Assembly (NCBI RefSeq): GCF_008932245.1
Contig: NZ_CP034909.1
Span: 2,294,001-2,358,000, forward strand
Reading direction: 5' to 3'
DNA from: Sinorhizobium alkalisoli
GTDB taxonomy: Bacteria > Pseudomonadota > Alphaproteobacteria > Rhizobiales > Rhizobiaceae
DNA length: 64,000 nt
Below, piece after piece: positions 30,635 through 38,678 of this stretch. How positions within the stretch are numbered: the first letter of the stretch is position 1; each line of letters starts with the position of its first letter. Both the position numbers and the translations under genes were made by a program. The notes beneath the pieces were generated by a model, which saw nothing but the letters and a program-made list of their open reading frames with translations, did not search any database and had not been told where the DNA came from.

Positions 30635-32413
30635 CTAAACGGGCGGCCAAAACCACATGATCAGAGGAACGCCTAGCAAGACCACAATGAACGAGAGCGG
30701 CAGTCCCAACTTCCAATAGTCGCCGAAGCGGTAACCGCCGGGCCCCAGCACCAAAGTGTTGCACTGGTGTCCAACAGGCGTGAGAAAATCGCACGCCGCC
30801 CCTACCGCGACTGCCATCAGAAACGCATCCGGATTGTAGCCAAGTCGCTGAGCAAGGGTGACCGCGATCGGTGCGATGACGAGAACGGTGGCCGCGTTAT
30901 TCAAAAACGGCGTTGCGGCCATTGCGACAACCATGATCATTGCAAGCGCACCGTAGAGGGGCAAGGTGCTGGCGAACCGAGCGAGGCCGCCGGCGATAAG
31001 GTCTGCACCACCGGTCGTACGGATCGACTCGCTCACGGGAATGAGAGCGCCGAGCATTATCAGGATGGGCCAATCGACAGCCTCGTAAGCTTCCCGAAGC
31101 GAAAGTGACCCGAGCAATACCGTCAGGACAGCAGCAGCAAAGAAGGCCGTGGCAACGGGCAGCAGGCCTAATGCCGTTAGCAGCATGGTACCAGCCAGGA
31201 CCAGCACCGGAATCAGGCCCTTTCGCGGATTGCCCAAGCGGATCTCACGCCCGGCCAACGGAAGAAGACCGAGTTCCATCAGCCTGGTCGGGAGAAGCAC
31301 GAGATCGCCCTTCAAAACGAGAACGTCGCCTGGTCTTAACGCGATGTCGCGCAAACGCTCGGTGAAGCGCTTGCTGCTCCGGCTCACCGCGAGAAGATTG
31401 ATGTTGAAACGGTCATGTAGCGCCAGGCGCTTGGCGGTTTGCCCGATCAAAACCGATTTCGGGCCGATCACCACCTCGATGCCGCCAATCTCCTCGTCTA
31501 CTCCCTTCGCTTCCGTCGGACGGTCGTGCCCTTCCAGTTCCAGACGCGTGCGCCTGATGCCTCGCTCCAGCGCCTGAGGGTCTCCTTCCAACAGAACGAT
31601 ATCGCCCTGACGAAGGACGACGTCCGGCAACGGCATCAGGCGCTCGACCCGGTTGCGAACAAGGCCGGTGACAAGGACCTCCTCGTCCAACAAGGTCGAC
31701 AAATGACCGATCGATTTGCCGATGACAGACGAAGTCGCGGTAACGCGGGCCTCTGTCATGTAGTCCTTGATGTTAAGCGCCTTCTCCATTGTCGGGACCG
31801 CCTCGCGTCCCGTGGGAAGCAGCCGGTAGCCAAACGCCAGAAAGACCACCCCCGCTGCGGCAAGCCCTAAGCCGACCGGAGTGAAATCGAACATGTTGAA
31901 AGGTCGGCCCGTCAGTTCCTCGCGCATCCGGGAAACGACAATATTCGGTGATGTGCCAATGAGGGTAATGAGCCCGCCAAGCAAAGAACCGAACGCCATC
32001 GGCATGAGAAAGGACGAAGGGGAAGCTTTCGACCGGCGCGCCATTTGGAAGGCGACTGGGATCATCATCGCCAGCGCGCCGATGTTCTTGATGAACACGG
32101 AGAGAACCGAGACGGTCGTTACGAGAATAACAACCTGAGCCTGCACAGAGGTCACGCTGGGCGCCACCCGATGGAGCAATGCCCCTATGACACCACTGCG
32201 CTCAATCGCGGCGCTTACGACAAGCGCGCTGGCTACAATGATGACAATGTCGTCCCCGAAGCCGGAGAAAGCTGCCTTGTGCGGCACGATGCCGGTGAAA
32301 ACTGCGGAAAGCAGCGCGAGAACCGCAATGAGGTCGTAGCGGAGCCGTCCCCATATGAAAGCGACCATCAGGCCGATCAGAATGGCGAAGGCGAAAGCCT
32401 GAGCCTGTGTCAT
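30635..32413 (-). CDS. SLC13-family permease with RCK_C domains
   Basis: A 592-residue anion transporter of the divalent-anion/sodium symporter group. Two blocks of helices (residues about 1-195 and 400-592) flank a soluble region (about 205-375) with two TrkA-C (RCK_C) repeats, the usual arrangement of YbiR/CitT-like members. The substrate motifs FIKNIGALAMMIPVAF and FLNNAATVLVIAPIAV are conserved. Likely substrates are sulfate, dicarboxylates or similar anions; this cannot be narrowed. The ATG at 32413 is preferred over an upstream TTG. Confidence 0.9.
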   Translation of the reverse strand: MTQAQAFAFAILIGLMVAFIWGRLRYDLIAVLALLSAVFTGIVPHKAAFSGFGDDIVIIVASALVVSAAIERSGVIGALLHRVAPSVTSVQAQVVILVTTVSVLSVFIKNIGALAMMIPVAFQMARRSKASPSSFLMPMAFGSLLGGLITLIGTSPNIVVSRMREELTGRPFNMFDFTPVGLGLAAAGVVFLAFGYRLLPTGREAVPTMEKALNIKDYMTEARVTATSSVIGKSIGHLSTLLDEEVLVTGLVRNRVERLMPLPDVVLRQGDIVLLEGDPQALERGIRRTRLELEGHDRPTEAKGVDEEIGGIEVVIGPKSVLIGQTAKRLALHDRFNINLLAVSRSSKRFTERLRDIALRPGDVLVLKGDLVLLPTRLMELGLLPLAGREIRLGNPRKGLIPVLVLAGTMLLTALGLLPVATAFFAAAVLTVLLGSLSLREAYEAVDWPILIMLGALIPVSESIRTTGGADLIAGGLARFASTLPLYGALAMIMVVAMAATPFLNNAATVLVIAPIAVTLAQRLGYNPDAFLMAVAVGAACDFLTPVGHQCNTLVLGPGGYRFGDYWKLGLPLSFIVVLLGVPLIMWFWPPV

Positions 32414-32565
32414 GGATAAAGTCCCGACCAACTCTTCCCAATGTCAGGTCCATTTTACTCGCCTGAAGGAGCTAATGTCGGAATAACTTGCCAGCGTCGT
32501 TCAACGGCGCGGCACTCCGAACCTGCGTTCGAGCTTAGTAGAGCGATGCGCGCATGATCAGAAGA

Positions 32566-32691
32566 CTACAGGATGCCTCCGAACAGGACGGAATAGACAA
32601 TCACTGCAATCGCCAGAGTAAAGGCGAGCGATACGAACAGGCGCGTGAAATCGTAGGTATATTAGAGGCGGGCGGGAATGAGGTTTTTCAT
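32566..32691 (-). pseudogene. Small membrane-protein gene with a nonsense codon
   Basis: A 42-codon frame read leftwards: MKNLIPARL, an in-frame TAA, then YTYDFTRLFVSLAFTLAIAVIVYSVLFGGIL. AGGAGATCGTT directly precedes the ATG at 32691, which argues for a real gene. The hydrophobic second part is a convincing membrane helix. Stop readthrough, decay or a base error could explain the TAA. Confidence 0.45.
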
Positions 32692-32742
32692 AACGATCTC
32701 CTAAGTCTCGTCGAGATGCCCAAAGCGCCGCGTTACCGCGCT

Positions 32743-33087
32743 TCATGATAGCGAGCGACTGCAACTCGTGCTGACCTTGCCGAGGACGTCCGCCGGAACT
32801 TGGATATCGGCCATAATGGTCGCTACGAGTTCGTCACGCCTCGCACGGTTGTCGTAGCCCTTAAGTGCTGCGAGGTCGGTGCTGCTGCTGGCAGTAGCCA
32901 TTCGCCCTGCCGCAGTTGAACAGATGTCCGCAAGTGCATCCACTCTGGCCGTCTCTGCCGCCAGAGTGCTGGCAGTCGTGGTGGTAATCCATCCAGCATT
33001 GAAGCCGATGATCGGCGCGGCGAAAGGCCCGACAACTAAACCAATCGCGTAGGGTTTTGTCCGTTCAAGGATTTGATCGAATGTCAT
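32743..33087 (-). CDS. Hypothetical protein with one N-terminal hydrophobic segment
   Basis: A 114-residue protein. An N-terminal hydrophobic stretch (YAIGLVVGPFAAPIIGFNAGWITTT) precedes a soluble helical part (ICSTAAGRMATA, LKGYDNRARRDELVATIMADIQVP). Proteins with the SKPYAIGLVVG and GYDNRA elements are familiar in rhizobia but unnamed. GAGGG lies about 9 nt before the ATG at 33087. Two cysteines could form a disulfide. Confidence 0.7.
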   Translation of the reverse strand: MTFDQILERTKPYAIGLVVGPFAAPIIGFNAGWITTTTASTLAAETARVDALADICSTAAGRMATASSSTDLAALKGYDNRARRDELVATIMADIQVPADVLGKVSTSCSRSLS

Positions 33088-33585
33088 GATCTCATTCCCT
33101 CTAATCAGGTTGATTATCGGGATCGTTGCGGGCCCGTGCTCCGACCAGGAGCCAATGGCAATCCAGATTTTTCACAGTGCGCTCTAAATTAACTAAAGTA
33201 AACAACCAATTCTCGATTCATCAGAAAAAATAAATTTTCAACTAATGAACGCATAAAAGCTTGTCTGAAAACAAAAGATCTCGATATGTCAGCGCTTCTC
33301 TATTTTACATAACCATGAAATTATTTTCTTCAAAAACATATCTTCACCGGAAAATCATGGTAAAGCCACATTCAAGGCATAAAGAATTATGATTGCTTTT
33401 TGAGGCCCGCTCGGCTTTTTGCTTTATCAGAGGAAAACCCCACCGATCTCGCTTCAACATATCCACATGCGGACTTGGTTCAATGAGGCTGTAGGACAGT
33501 CGCTGTTCGGGCTGCAATTGGCGCCAAACGGCCTCCTTCGTTGCTCAGTCTCGCCACCACGTACGCCACAGAAAAGGAGGGCAGC
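33088..33585. other. Intergenic region, 498 bp, AT-rich
   Basis: The stretch from about 33180 to 33400 is far more AT-rich than the window as a whole. No coding frame over 20 codons with a start signal, and no RNA gene, was seen. It separates leftward from rightward cargo genes and probably carries divergent promoters. Confidence 0.55.
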
Positions 33586-33867
33586 ATGTTTGCCCGGACG
33601 ACACATCGAACAGTCCATTTCGATCGACCATTCTGGATGCCGAACCTCGGTGAGATGGTGGCTCCTGGCGACTACCAAGTCGATGATGACGAGGAGTTGA
33701 TCGAGGGCATCTCCTGGCTCGCCTATCGCCGTGTGGCGACCTTTATCAAGCTACCAGCCACGGCCGAGAACAAATACCGAATGCGACTTGTGGCCATCGA
33801 TCCCGAGGAACTTGAACGCCTCATTGCAGTCGATCGCCACGAAGACGCAATCTCCCCGTCGTCCTAA
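33586..33867 (+). CDS. Hypothetical protein
   Basis: A 93-residue soluble protein (HFDRPFWMPNLGEMVAPGDYQVDDDEELIEGISWLAYRRVATFIKLP). AAAGGAGGGCAGC, the same leader as at 28360, precedes the ATG at 33586. No domain is named here; the sequence resembles short rhizobial proteins of unknown role. Confidence 0.7.
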   Translation: MFARTTHRTVHFDRPFWMPNLGEMVAPGDYQVDDDEELIEGISWLAYRRVATFIKLPATAENKYRMRLVAIDPEELERLIAVDRHEDAISPSS

Positions 33868-33891
33868 CCACTGCGTCTTCATCGATTTCGC

Positions 33892-34086
33892 ATGGGTCTC
33901 TCAGTGCGCCTCAAAGATCGCGCACATATTTCACCCCGTGCGGCGGAAACCTATCATATCACCGCCAAACTCCCCTTAAGGGACAACTCACCCCAGTATC
34001 GCGTCCGCAATGATGAACTCGGCCAAGAGCGAGTGAGCAACGAAGATAATCTGGAGCCGATTGACGGGTTGGCATCCGATCACTGA
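33892..34086 (+). CDS. Small hypothetical protein
   Basis: A 64-residue protein. The segment ETYHITAKLPLRDNSPQYRV followed by RNDELGQERVSNEDNLE resembles short rhizobial proteins in which a YRVK...HERVV...QL pattern recurs. No function is known. It starts 24 bp after the previous gene and ends 46 bp before the next, so these three probably form one unit. Confidence 0.6.
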   Translation: MGLSVRLKDRAHISPRAAETYHITAKLPLRDNSPQYRVRNDELGQERVSNEDNLEPIDGLASDH

Positions 34087-34132
34087 GCAGCGTCCAGTCG
34101 TCGCGCAGGCGACTGCGGGAGGAGAGCTGCAG

Positions 34133-34393
34133 ATGAAAAGCAAACACGAAGAGCACGCGCTCCTCATCAGCGCATGGGAATCCGAAGGCGGCGCGCCGAA
34201 CAGATCCGGACAGCTCGATCAGTACGGCCGCCGTTTCGATGGAGACGGAACCTATACGATCTATCACCTCTTCACCGGAGAGACAGCAGAGATAGGCCCT
34301 TGGAAGATGGAAGGGCTCAGCCCCAAAAATGCAGTGCGCGCGCTGCGTATTCTTAATACCCCCAGGCTGGCCGGCGGTCGCCTCGACCTGTGA
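34133..34393 (+). CDS. Small conserved protein, WExEGG/YHxFTG type (copy 2)
   Basis: An 86-residue paralogue of the protein at 24874-25140, sharing ISxWExEGGxP, DQxGRRxDxD and YHxFTG. The C-terminal parts differ. GGAGGAGAG lies just upstream of the ATG at 34133. Function unknown. Confidence 0.7.
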   Translation: MKSKHEEHALLISAWESEGGAPNRSGQLDQYGRRFDGDGTYTIYHLFTGETAEIGPWKMEGLSPKNAVRALRILNTPRLAGGRLDL

Positions 34394-34873
34394 AGAAACA
34401 CCGTCGCGCATTTTGGCAAGAAGTGCCGTAGGAGCGACCCCGACACGCGTGACAGCCGTTTTGCGGCGCTCTGTTAAGTGCGGTCGCACGCACCGACGAT
34501 GAGGCCGTCGACCTCTATGGCAAGACATCGCCCAAAATGATACTGGCGGGAGATCCAGCTTGCCGGTGGCAGTTCCGGGATCGATGCGGTCAGGAACATT
34601 CCTGCTCAATCTCCAGTTCCGGCGATCTTCATAAGCGGCGTTTCCTGAGCGCCTTCTGACTGGTGCAAGACCGGGACCGGCGTTTCTGGTGACGAGGCCG
34701 TTCAACGCGGGGTGAAGGCGCATTCTTCAATGAGTACGCGGGCGCGTAAGGTCCGTTTATCGGCATGAGTTGGAGCCCGCCAAGCCGCCGTCCTGACATA
34801 TCACTGCGACGGCTCGAACTAATTCGACCGTTGTGAGTTTATTGTATCAGGCGCAAACCCGGAGAAAACGCAC
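34394..34873. other. Intergenic region, 480 bp
   Basis: No frame with start and family support was found. A long leftward frame over this stretch is a shadow. It contains a weak EcfG-like match (GGAAC near 34591, then AGTT) and presumably the CsbD promoter. Confidence 0.5.
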
Positions 34874-35080
34874 ATGGATTGGAATCGGGTCGAAGGCAAT
34901 TGGAAGCAATTTAAAGGTAAGATCAAGGAGCAGTGGGGTAAGCTCACTGACGACGATCTCGACCAGATCGCCGGTAAACGCGACCAGCTCGAAGGCAAAA
35001 TCCAAGAACGCTATGGTCTTGAGAAGGACCGCGCGAAGAGGGACATTGAAGACTGGTACAGCAAACAGGACGACTGGTAA
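34874..35080 (+). CDS. CsbD family stress protein
   Basis: A 68-residue CsbD-like protein. The whole sequence fits the family: WNRVEGNWKQFKGKIKEQWG, LTDDDLDQIAGKRDQLEGKI and QERYG. CsbD-type proteins are small, hydrophilic and induced by general stress; molecular function is unknown. GGAG lies upstream of the ATG at 34874. A terminator follows at once. Confidence 0.93.
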   Translation: MDWNRVEGNWKQFKGKIKEQWGKLTDDDLDQIAGKRDQLEGKIQERYGLEKDRAKRDIEDWYSKQDDW

Positions 35081-35103
35081 GGGTCCCGCTCTGGCATAAT
35101 TAA

Positions 35104-35127
35104 AACTCCGCCGTCGGCGGGGTTCTT
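35104..35127 (+). terminator. Terminator after csbD
   Basis: AACTCCGCC at 35104-35112 pairs with GGCGGGGTT at 35116-35124 around GTC, followed by a T-rich tail to 35127. Confidence 0.8.
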
Positions 35128-35187
35128 AGTCGGCTCTAAGTGGCTCTTGCCGCGGCACAGAATGCTGCCCAATTCACTGAGGTCGTT

Positions 35188-35213
35188 GGAACTTTCGATT
35201 GCTTCAAGGCGTT
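35188..35213 (+). promoter_or_regulatory. EcfG/RpoE2-type promoter of the PRC-barrel gene
   Basis: GGAAC at 35188-35192, 17 bases, CGTT at 35210-35213. The start codon is at 35248, about 35 bp downstream. Confidence 0.7.
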
Positions 35214-35247
35214 TCCGGGTTCCTGAACAGCCTCAAAGGGGTGGACC

Positions 35248-35643
35248 ATGCGACGTATTCTGATTGCTCTTGCTGCGACTACGATGATTGTTGGAGCGGC
35301 TGCCGCGCAGACAGCGGAAACCACGACCACCGAAACCTTCGTCACCGCCAAGCCGACCGACGTGCTGAGCTACAATCTCGTCAATCTCAACGTCACCAAC
35401 AATGCTAACGAGTCGATCGGGGAGATCAAGGATCTGGTGCTCTCGGAAGGTCAGCTCACCGGATATATCGTATCGGTCGGAGGTGTCCTCGGGATGGGCG
35501 AGCGCTACGTTATTGTCAGCCCGAAGGCCGTCAAAATCACCTACGTCGAAAACGACAAGAAATGGACGGCTGTGATGGACGCGACCAAGGATCAGCTCAA
35601 GGCGGCCCCCGAATTCAAATACGAAGGCCGCTGGAAACGCTAA
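35248..35643 (+). CDS. Exported PRC-barrel protein
   Basis: A 131-residue protein with a signal peptide (MRRILIALAATTMIVGAAAAQ) and a PRC-barrel domain (residues about 38-105; NESIGEIKDLVLSEGQLTGYIVSVGGVLGMGERYVIVSP). Such periplasmic PRC-barrel proteins are frequent members of the alphaproteobacterial general stress regulon. The promoter at 35188-35213 supports this. The DUF883 gene follows after 57 bp. Confidence 0.9.
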   Translation: MRRILIALAATTMIVGAAAAQTAETTTTETFVTAKPTDVLSYNLVNLNVTNNANESIGEIKDLVLSEGQLTGYIVSVGGVLGMGERYVIVSPKAVKITYVENDKKWTAVMDATKDQLKAAPEFKYEGRWKR

Positions 35644-35700
35644 TCCCGAACGACGGCCGCGCTTGTCGTTCCTTAATTCTCCATTATAAGGACACGTTGA

Positions 35701-36057
35701 ATGGCCGAGACTCTTAAGCCTGCCGCTCCGGGCGTCGGCGATACGCAGGAAGCACTAGAAAAACAGATCGCGACGCTTCGCAATGAAGTGACAGAGATCA
35801 ACAAGATGCTTGCGAAACGAACTGTCGGCGTTTTGCATCAAGCGCGCGAGCGGGCATCCGATCTTTACGACGATGCGTCGAAAACGGCGGCGGGCGCAGC
35901 GAAGCAAGTAGGCACGCAGCTCCAAGCGGTATCAGAAGTCGCGCGAAAAAACCCGGGCACCACAGCGACTGTGCTTGGCGGGGTCGGCATTGTCGGTTTT
36001 CTGCTGGGCGTGGCTGTCGGCCTGACTTTAGCGGATACGCGCCGCCGTTGGTATTGA
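35701..36057 (+). CDS. DUF883 (YqjD/ElaB-like) membrane protein
   Basis: A 118-residue protein: a helical region (EALEKQIATLRNEVTEINKMLAKRT and RERASDLYDDASKTAAGAAKQVG) and a C-terminal membrane helix (TTATVLGGVGIVGFLLGVAVGLTLA). This is the tail-anchored DUF883 layout; E. coli relatives bind ribosomes at the membrane in stationary phase. It is likely in the PRC-barrel transcript. Confidence 0.88.
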   Translation: MAETLKPAAPGVGDTQEALEKQIATLRNEVTEINKMLAKRTVGVLHQARERASDLYDDASKTAAGAAKQVGTQLQAVSEVARKNPGTTATVLGGVGIVGFLLGVAVGLTLADTRRRWY

Positions 36058-36121
36058 TTCACACTGTTCAAAATTGGGGCCGGATAGTCCCACTTTCTTC
36101 AAAGGCAGGATTGCTCCCCTC

Positions 36122-36271
36122 ATGCAGCGAAACAATACCTTGTACCTGATCATTGGCGGCCTGGTTGTCGCTGTTATAGTCCTGGGCGTCTACCTCTATC
36201 GCGAGGAAACGAAGCCGGCCGGCGTTGAACTCCGGCTCGACCAGAATGGCGTTTCGGTCCAGGAAAACTGA
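36122..36271 (+). CDS. Tiny single-pass membrane protein (copy B)
   Basis: A 49-residue protein with one helix (YLIIGGLVVAVIVLGVYLY) and a tail ending LDQNGVSVQEN. It is a paralogue of the 50-residue protein at 30241-30393 (same N-terminal asparagine pair, helix position and GxSVxxx ending). No function is known. Confidence 0.65.
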   Translation: MQRNNTLYLIIGGLVVAVIVLGVYLYREETKPAGVELRLDQNGVSVQEN

Positions 36272-36343
36272 GTGCTGAGCCAAGAGCGAACGGGGGCGGA
36301 GGCCGTCCTCCACATGAGGTTTCGGGGCGCTCAACAAATGTCC

Positions 36344-36758
36344 CTAAAGCTGGTTCCTTCGTCTCCGCCGCTTTACGAAGAGGCGTCGGCTAAAGGACCG
36401 TTGAGAAGTTGTGAAATCCAACTGCGCTATGGCGAACGGCTTCTCAAGCACGATGCTGTTTGAAACGCCCCTCGACGGCCATTCCACCGCGCCGTGTCCA
36501 CTGATGTAGACGACAGCTACCTCCGGGTCGATCTCCCCGACAATGCGCGCCACCTCCCAACCGTCCAGGGCCCTGTCCGGGATCCTGATGTCAGTGACCA
36601 CACCCTCGGCTGCGCCTTCTGCGCTCCTGAGGTACTCCACGGCCTTCGTTCCGCTGGAGGCACGCGACGACATTGAAGCCTGCCTCCGTCAGCGCTTCTT
36701 CAAACTCGAAGAGTAACAGCCCTTCGTCTTCCACCAGCATAATCGTGACCGGTTCCAT
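36344..36758 (-). pseudogene. Frameshifted single-domain response regulator
   Basis: A receiver domain in two frames. MEPVTIMLVEDEGLLLFEFEEALTEAGFNVVA (acidic pocket EDE) starts at 36758, and the rest (TKAVEYLRSAEGAAEGVVTDIRI, YISGH, VLEKPFA) lies one frame over to 36344. A single extra base near 36660 explains the shift. The phospho-acceptor Asp (VVTDIRI), the switch Ser and the Lys are retained. There is no output domain, as in FixJ- or CheY-like stand-alone receivers. Confidence 0.75.
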
Positions 36759-37121
36759 GGCCTTCGACCGTTGCCCATCGCAATGACGGGAAACGCAGGG
36801 AACGCAGGCGAAGGGCAACTGTTCCAATGTTCCAATGCAACTTAGTGTCGTTGTAAGTGCCGGCCGGCGGAGCTGCCACCTGGTTCGTATCCACCAGCCG
36901 ACCCCATTGGTTTCTTTATGTCGGTGTCGTCACCGGGCCAGGTAGTCAATCGATCACCACGGCGTTGCGCACGTGAGCTTGGTTGTGTCAAGGATAAGGA
37001 ACTCACTTCAGCGCTATCATTGCGTAGTTTAAAATGGAACAAAACCCCGTGCTAAACGTTATATAGCGTTGGAGTACAATCACGAGAAAAGCACCGTGCT
37101 AGGAACTCCTAGGAGACGTAC
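36759..37121. other. Intergenic region, 363 bp
   Basis: No coding frame with support. It contains the EcfG-type promoter at 37036-37060. Confidence 0.5.
37036..37060 (+). promoter_or_regulatory. EcfG/RpoE2-type promoter of a 27-residue gene
   Basis: GGAAC at 37036-37040, 16 bases, CGTT at 37057-37060. The small gene starts at 37122. Confidence 0.65.
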
Positions 37122-37205
37122 ATGGATATCACCACGCTTCTCATCATACTTCTGATAGTTATTCTGCTAGGTGGCGGCTTCTACGGACGAGGACGCTGGT
37201 ATTAA
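37122..37205 (+). CDS. 27-residue membrane peptide
   Basis: MDITTLLIILLIVILLGGGF followed by YGRGRWY and a stop. One hydrophobic helix ends in a Gly-rich, basic tail, similar to the first helix of DUF3309 proteins. AGGAGACGTAC directly precedes the ATG, a strong ribosome-binding site, and an EcfG-type promoter is 62 bp upstream. Probably a stress-induced microprotein; it is too short for most gene finders. Confidence 0.65.
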   Translation: MDITTLLIILLIVILLGGGFYGRGRWY

Positions 37206-37429
37206 CCACACCGGATGTTTTACTTGTCCAACAGAGAAATCTTGGGAGTAAAGTTACTGGCAAGTTGTGGCGCAACGGCCACACTCTAGTATAAAACAGC
37301 GCTGCAACGGGTTCCCCGTGCTTCAGCCGCGCTCAGCGGCCGCAATAGCCGGGTGTGACCTCGTTTCGACGGCTGCCGTCCGTCTCGCGTTTGGGACCTT
37401 AAAGAAGTCCAGGGTGGACAATGTCGGCG

Positions 37430-37788
37430 TATTGCGACTGCGCCGCCGCTGCCACGCCGGGCTCAACAAAGGCGAGCAGCGCCATGCCCTGGCGCAGGCC
37501 ATCTATACGTTCCGACAGGGGCATCGATTGCAGCCATGAGGCCCAGCAATACCGGGCGTCGGGCTTGAACCTCGTCACCGCGGCGATCGTCTATTGGAAC
37601 TCGATCTATATGGCCGACGCCGTGGCGCACCTGCGGGCACAAGGCGAAATCGTCCCGGACGATCTCCTGACCCATACCTCACCGGATGGGAGCACATCGC
37701 CTTCTCCGGCGATTTCCTTTGGGATCGTGCCGCGAAGACAACCGACCGGAAACCGCTCAACCTGGCTGGAAAACACCGAGCGGCCTGA
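37430..37788 (+). pseudogene. C-terminal remains of a Tn3-family transposase
   Basis: Three short frames together match the end of Tn3-type TnpA: GLNKGEQRHALAQAIYTFRQG, then QYRASGLNLVTAAIVYWNSI with MADAVAHLRAQGEIVPDDLL, then TGWEHIAFSGDFLWD to RKPLNL. At least two frameshifts (near 37535 and 37675) separate them, and the N-terminal three quarters of the protein are missing. It ends at the right inverted repeat, the normal position of tnpA in this family. Confidence 0.82.
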
Positions 37789-37828
37789 CTGCGTTCAGGC
37801 TTCGTTCTACGTCAGCGTTGTTTAGCGG
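37786..37828 (-). repeat. Right terminal inverted repeat of the Tn3-like element
   Basis: The reverse complement starts CCGCTAAACAACGCT and continues through GAACGAAGCC, matching 34 of 43 bases of the left repeat at 21391-21433. Confidence 0.75.
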
Positions 37829-37913
37829 GAAACTAACGCTATGCCCTAAGGTAGACTGGGGCAGTAATGCCGAAACGCAGCAATACACCGTCGCTGCCGC
37901 GGAATTGCCGTGA

Positions 37914-38351
37914 CTACTTGGCGGTGATGAGGTGCAAGGCAGAATTGCCCTGGGTGACGGCCGCGGTTGATAGCTTGCGATCGAAAGTCGCCAACTGGCC
38001 GCCATGCACCTTCGCGAGCGCAAGCAGGTAGGTGTCCGTCACCTGGGCTGAAGTCAGGATCTTTGCCGAAGCGACGTTGCCTGAACCGACAAGACTCACG
38101 TCGTCCGGCCAGAAACAATGTCCGGGGAGCGATCGCAATTTCCCTACGATTTCCATCACAAGTGCTGGCGAACCGGGAAAATTGGGATATTTCGGGTTGC
38201 CGACGATCCGGACGACGCCATTTTCGGTAATAGGACAGGTGGCCCACGCGTTTCGGCCGGTCGATGCGAACCAGTGGTGCGCATCATCATGGGCGACGTG
38301 GCCCGGATCGATCAAGGCAATCAATACATTGACGTCGAGCAGGAAAGTCAC
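37914..38351 (-). CDS. vapC: VapC-type PIN-domain toxin
   Basis: A 145-residue PIN-domain ribonuclease. The acidic metal-binding residues are visible: the Asp in LLDVNVLIALID, the Glu in ITENGVVRI, and the Asps in VTDTYLLALA and ATFDRKL. VapC toxins cut tRNA or rRNA. The GTG start overlaps the vapB stop by 4 nt (GTGA), so antitoxin and toxin are co-translated. It lies 85 bp outside the right transposon end. Confidence 0.9.
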   Translation of the reverse strand: MTFLLDVNVLIALIDPGHVAHDDAHHWFASTGRNAWATCPITENGVVRIVGNPKYPNFPGSPALVMEIVGKLRSLPGHCFWPDDVSLVGSGNVASAKILTSAQVTDTYLLALAKVHGGQLATFDRKLSTAAVTQGNSALHLITAK

Positions 38352-38575
38352 GGCAATTCGTCACGCAATGCGTTGACCATATCGAGTGTCACCGGTGGCG
38401 CGTCGGGTCGGGGCGATAGCAGAGGAATTCCATTGCGCTCGCCGCCGCTCTGCGGCCGGCGGAGGGAACGCCTCGCCAGGTCGGAAATGACTTCGCCGAC
38501 GCTCCGGTGCTGTTGCGCCGCCATCGCCTTGGCGGCGACCAGAACATCGTCGTCGATCGCCAGTGTCGTCCTCAT
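38348..38575 (-). CDS. vapB: VapB-type antitoxin
   Basis: A 75-residue protein with a ribbon-helix-helix start (MRTTLAIDDDVLVAAKAMAAQQ, SVGEVISDLARRSL) and a C-terminal tail (PVTLDMVNALRDELP) of the kind that neutralises VapC. GAGG lies 7 nt before the ATG at 38575; an ATG six codons upstream (38593) is less likely. It autoregulates the pair in known systems. Confidence 0.85.
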   Translation of the reverse strand: MRTTLAIDDDVLVAAKAMAAQQHRSVGEVISDLARRSLRRPQSGGERNGIPLLSPRPDAPPVTLDMVNALRDELP

Positions 38576-38678
38576 GCCTGCCTCATCGCGCATCGGTCAT
38601 CACGCATCATATAAAGCAGAGGGGCGGAATTCTCAAGATTGGACGAGAGGTGCCGCGGGTGGGATCAGCGGGCCAGGT

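Noticed and set aside
34591..34615. GGAAC followed by AGTT as a promoter for csbD
   Set aside because: The -10 element is imperfect and the gene starts more than 250 bp downstream.
33959..34723. Leftward 254-codon frame across two small genes
   Set aside because: It is antisense to the convincing genes at 33892 and 34133, and its protein has no domain.
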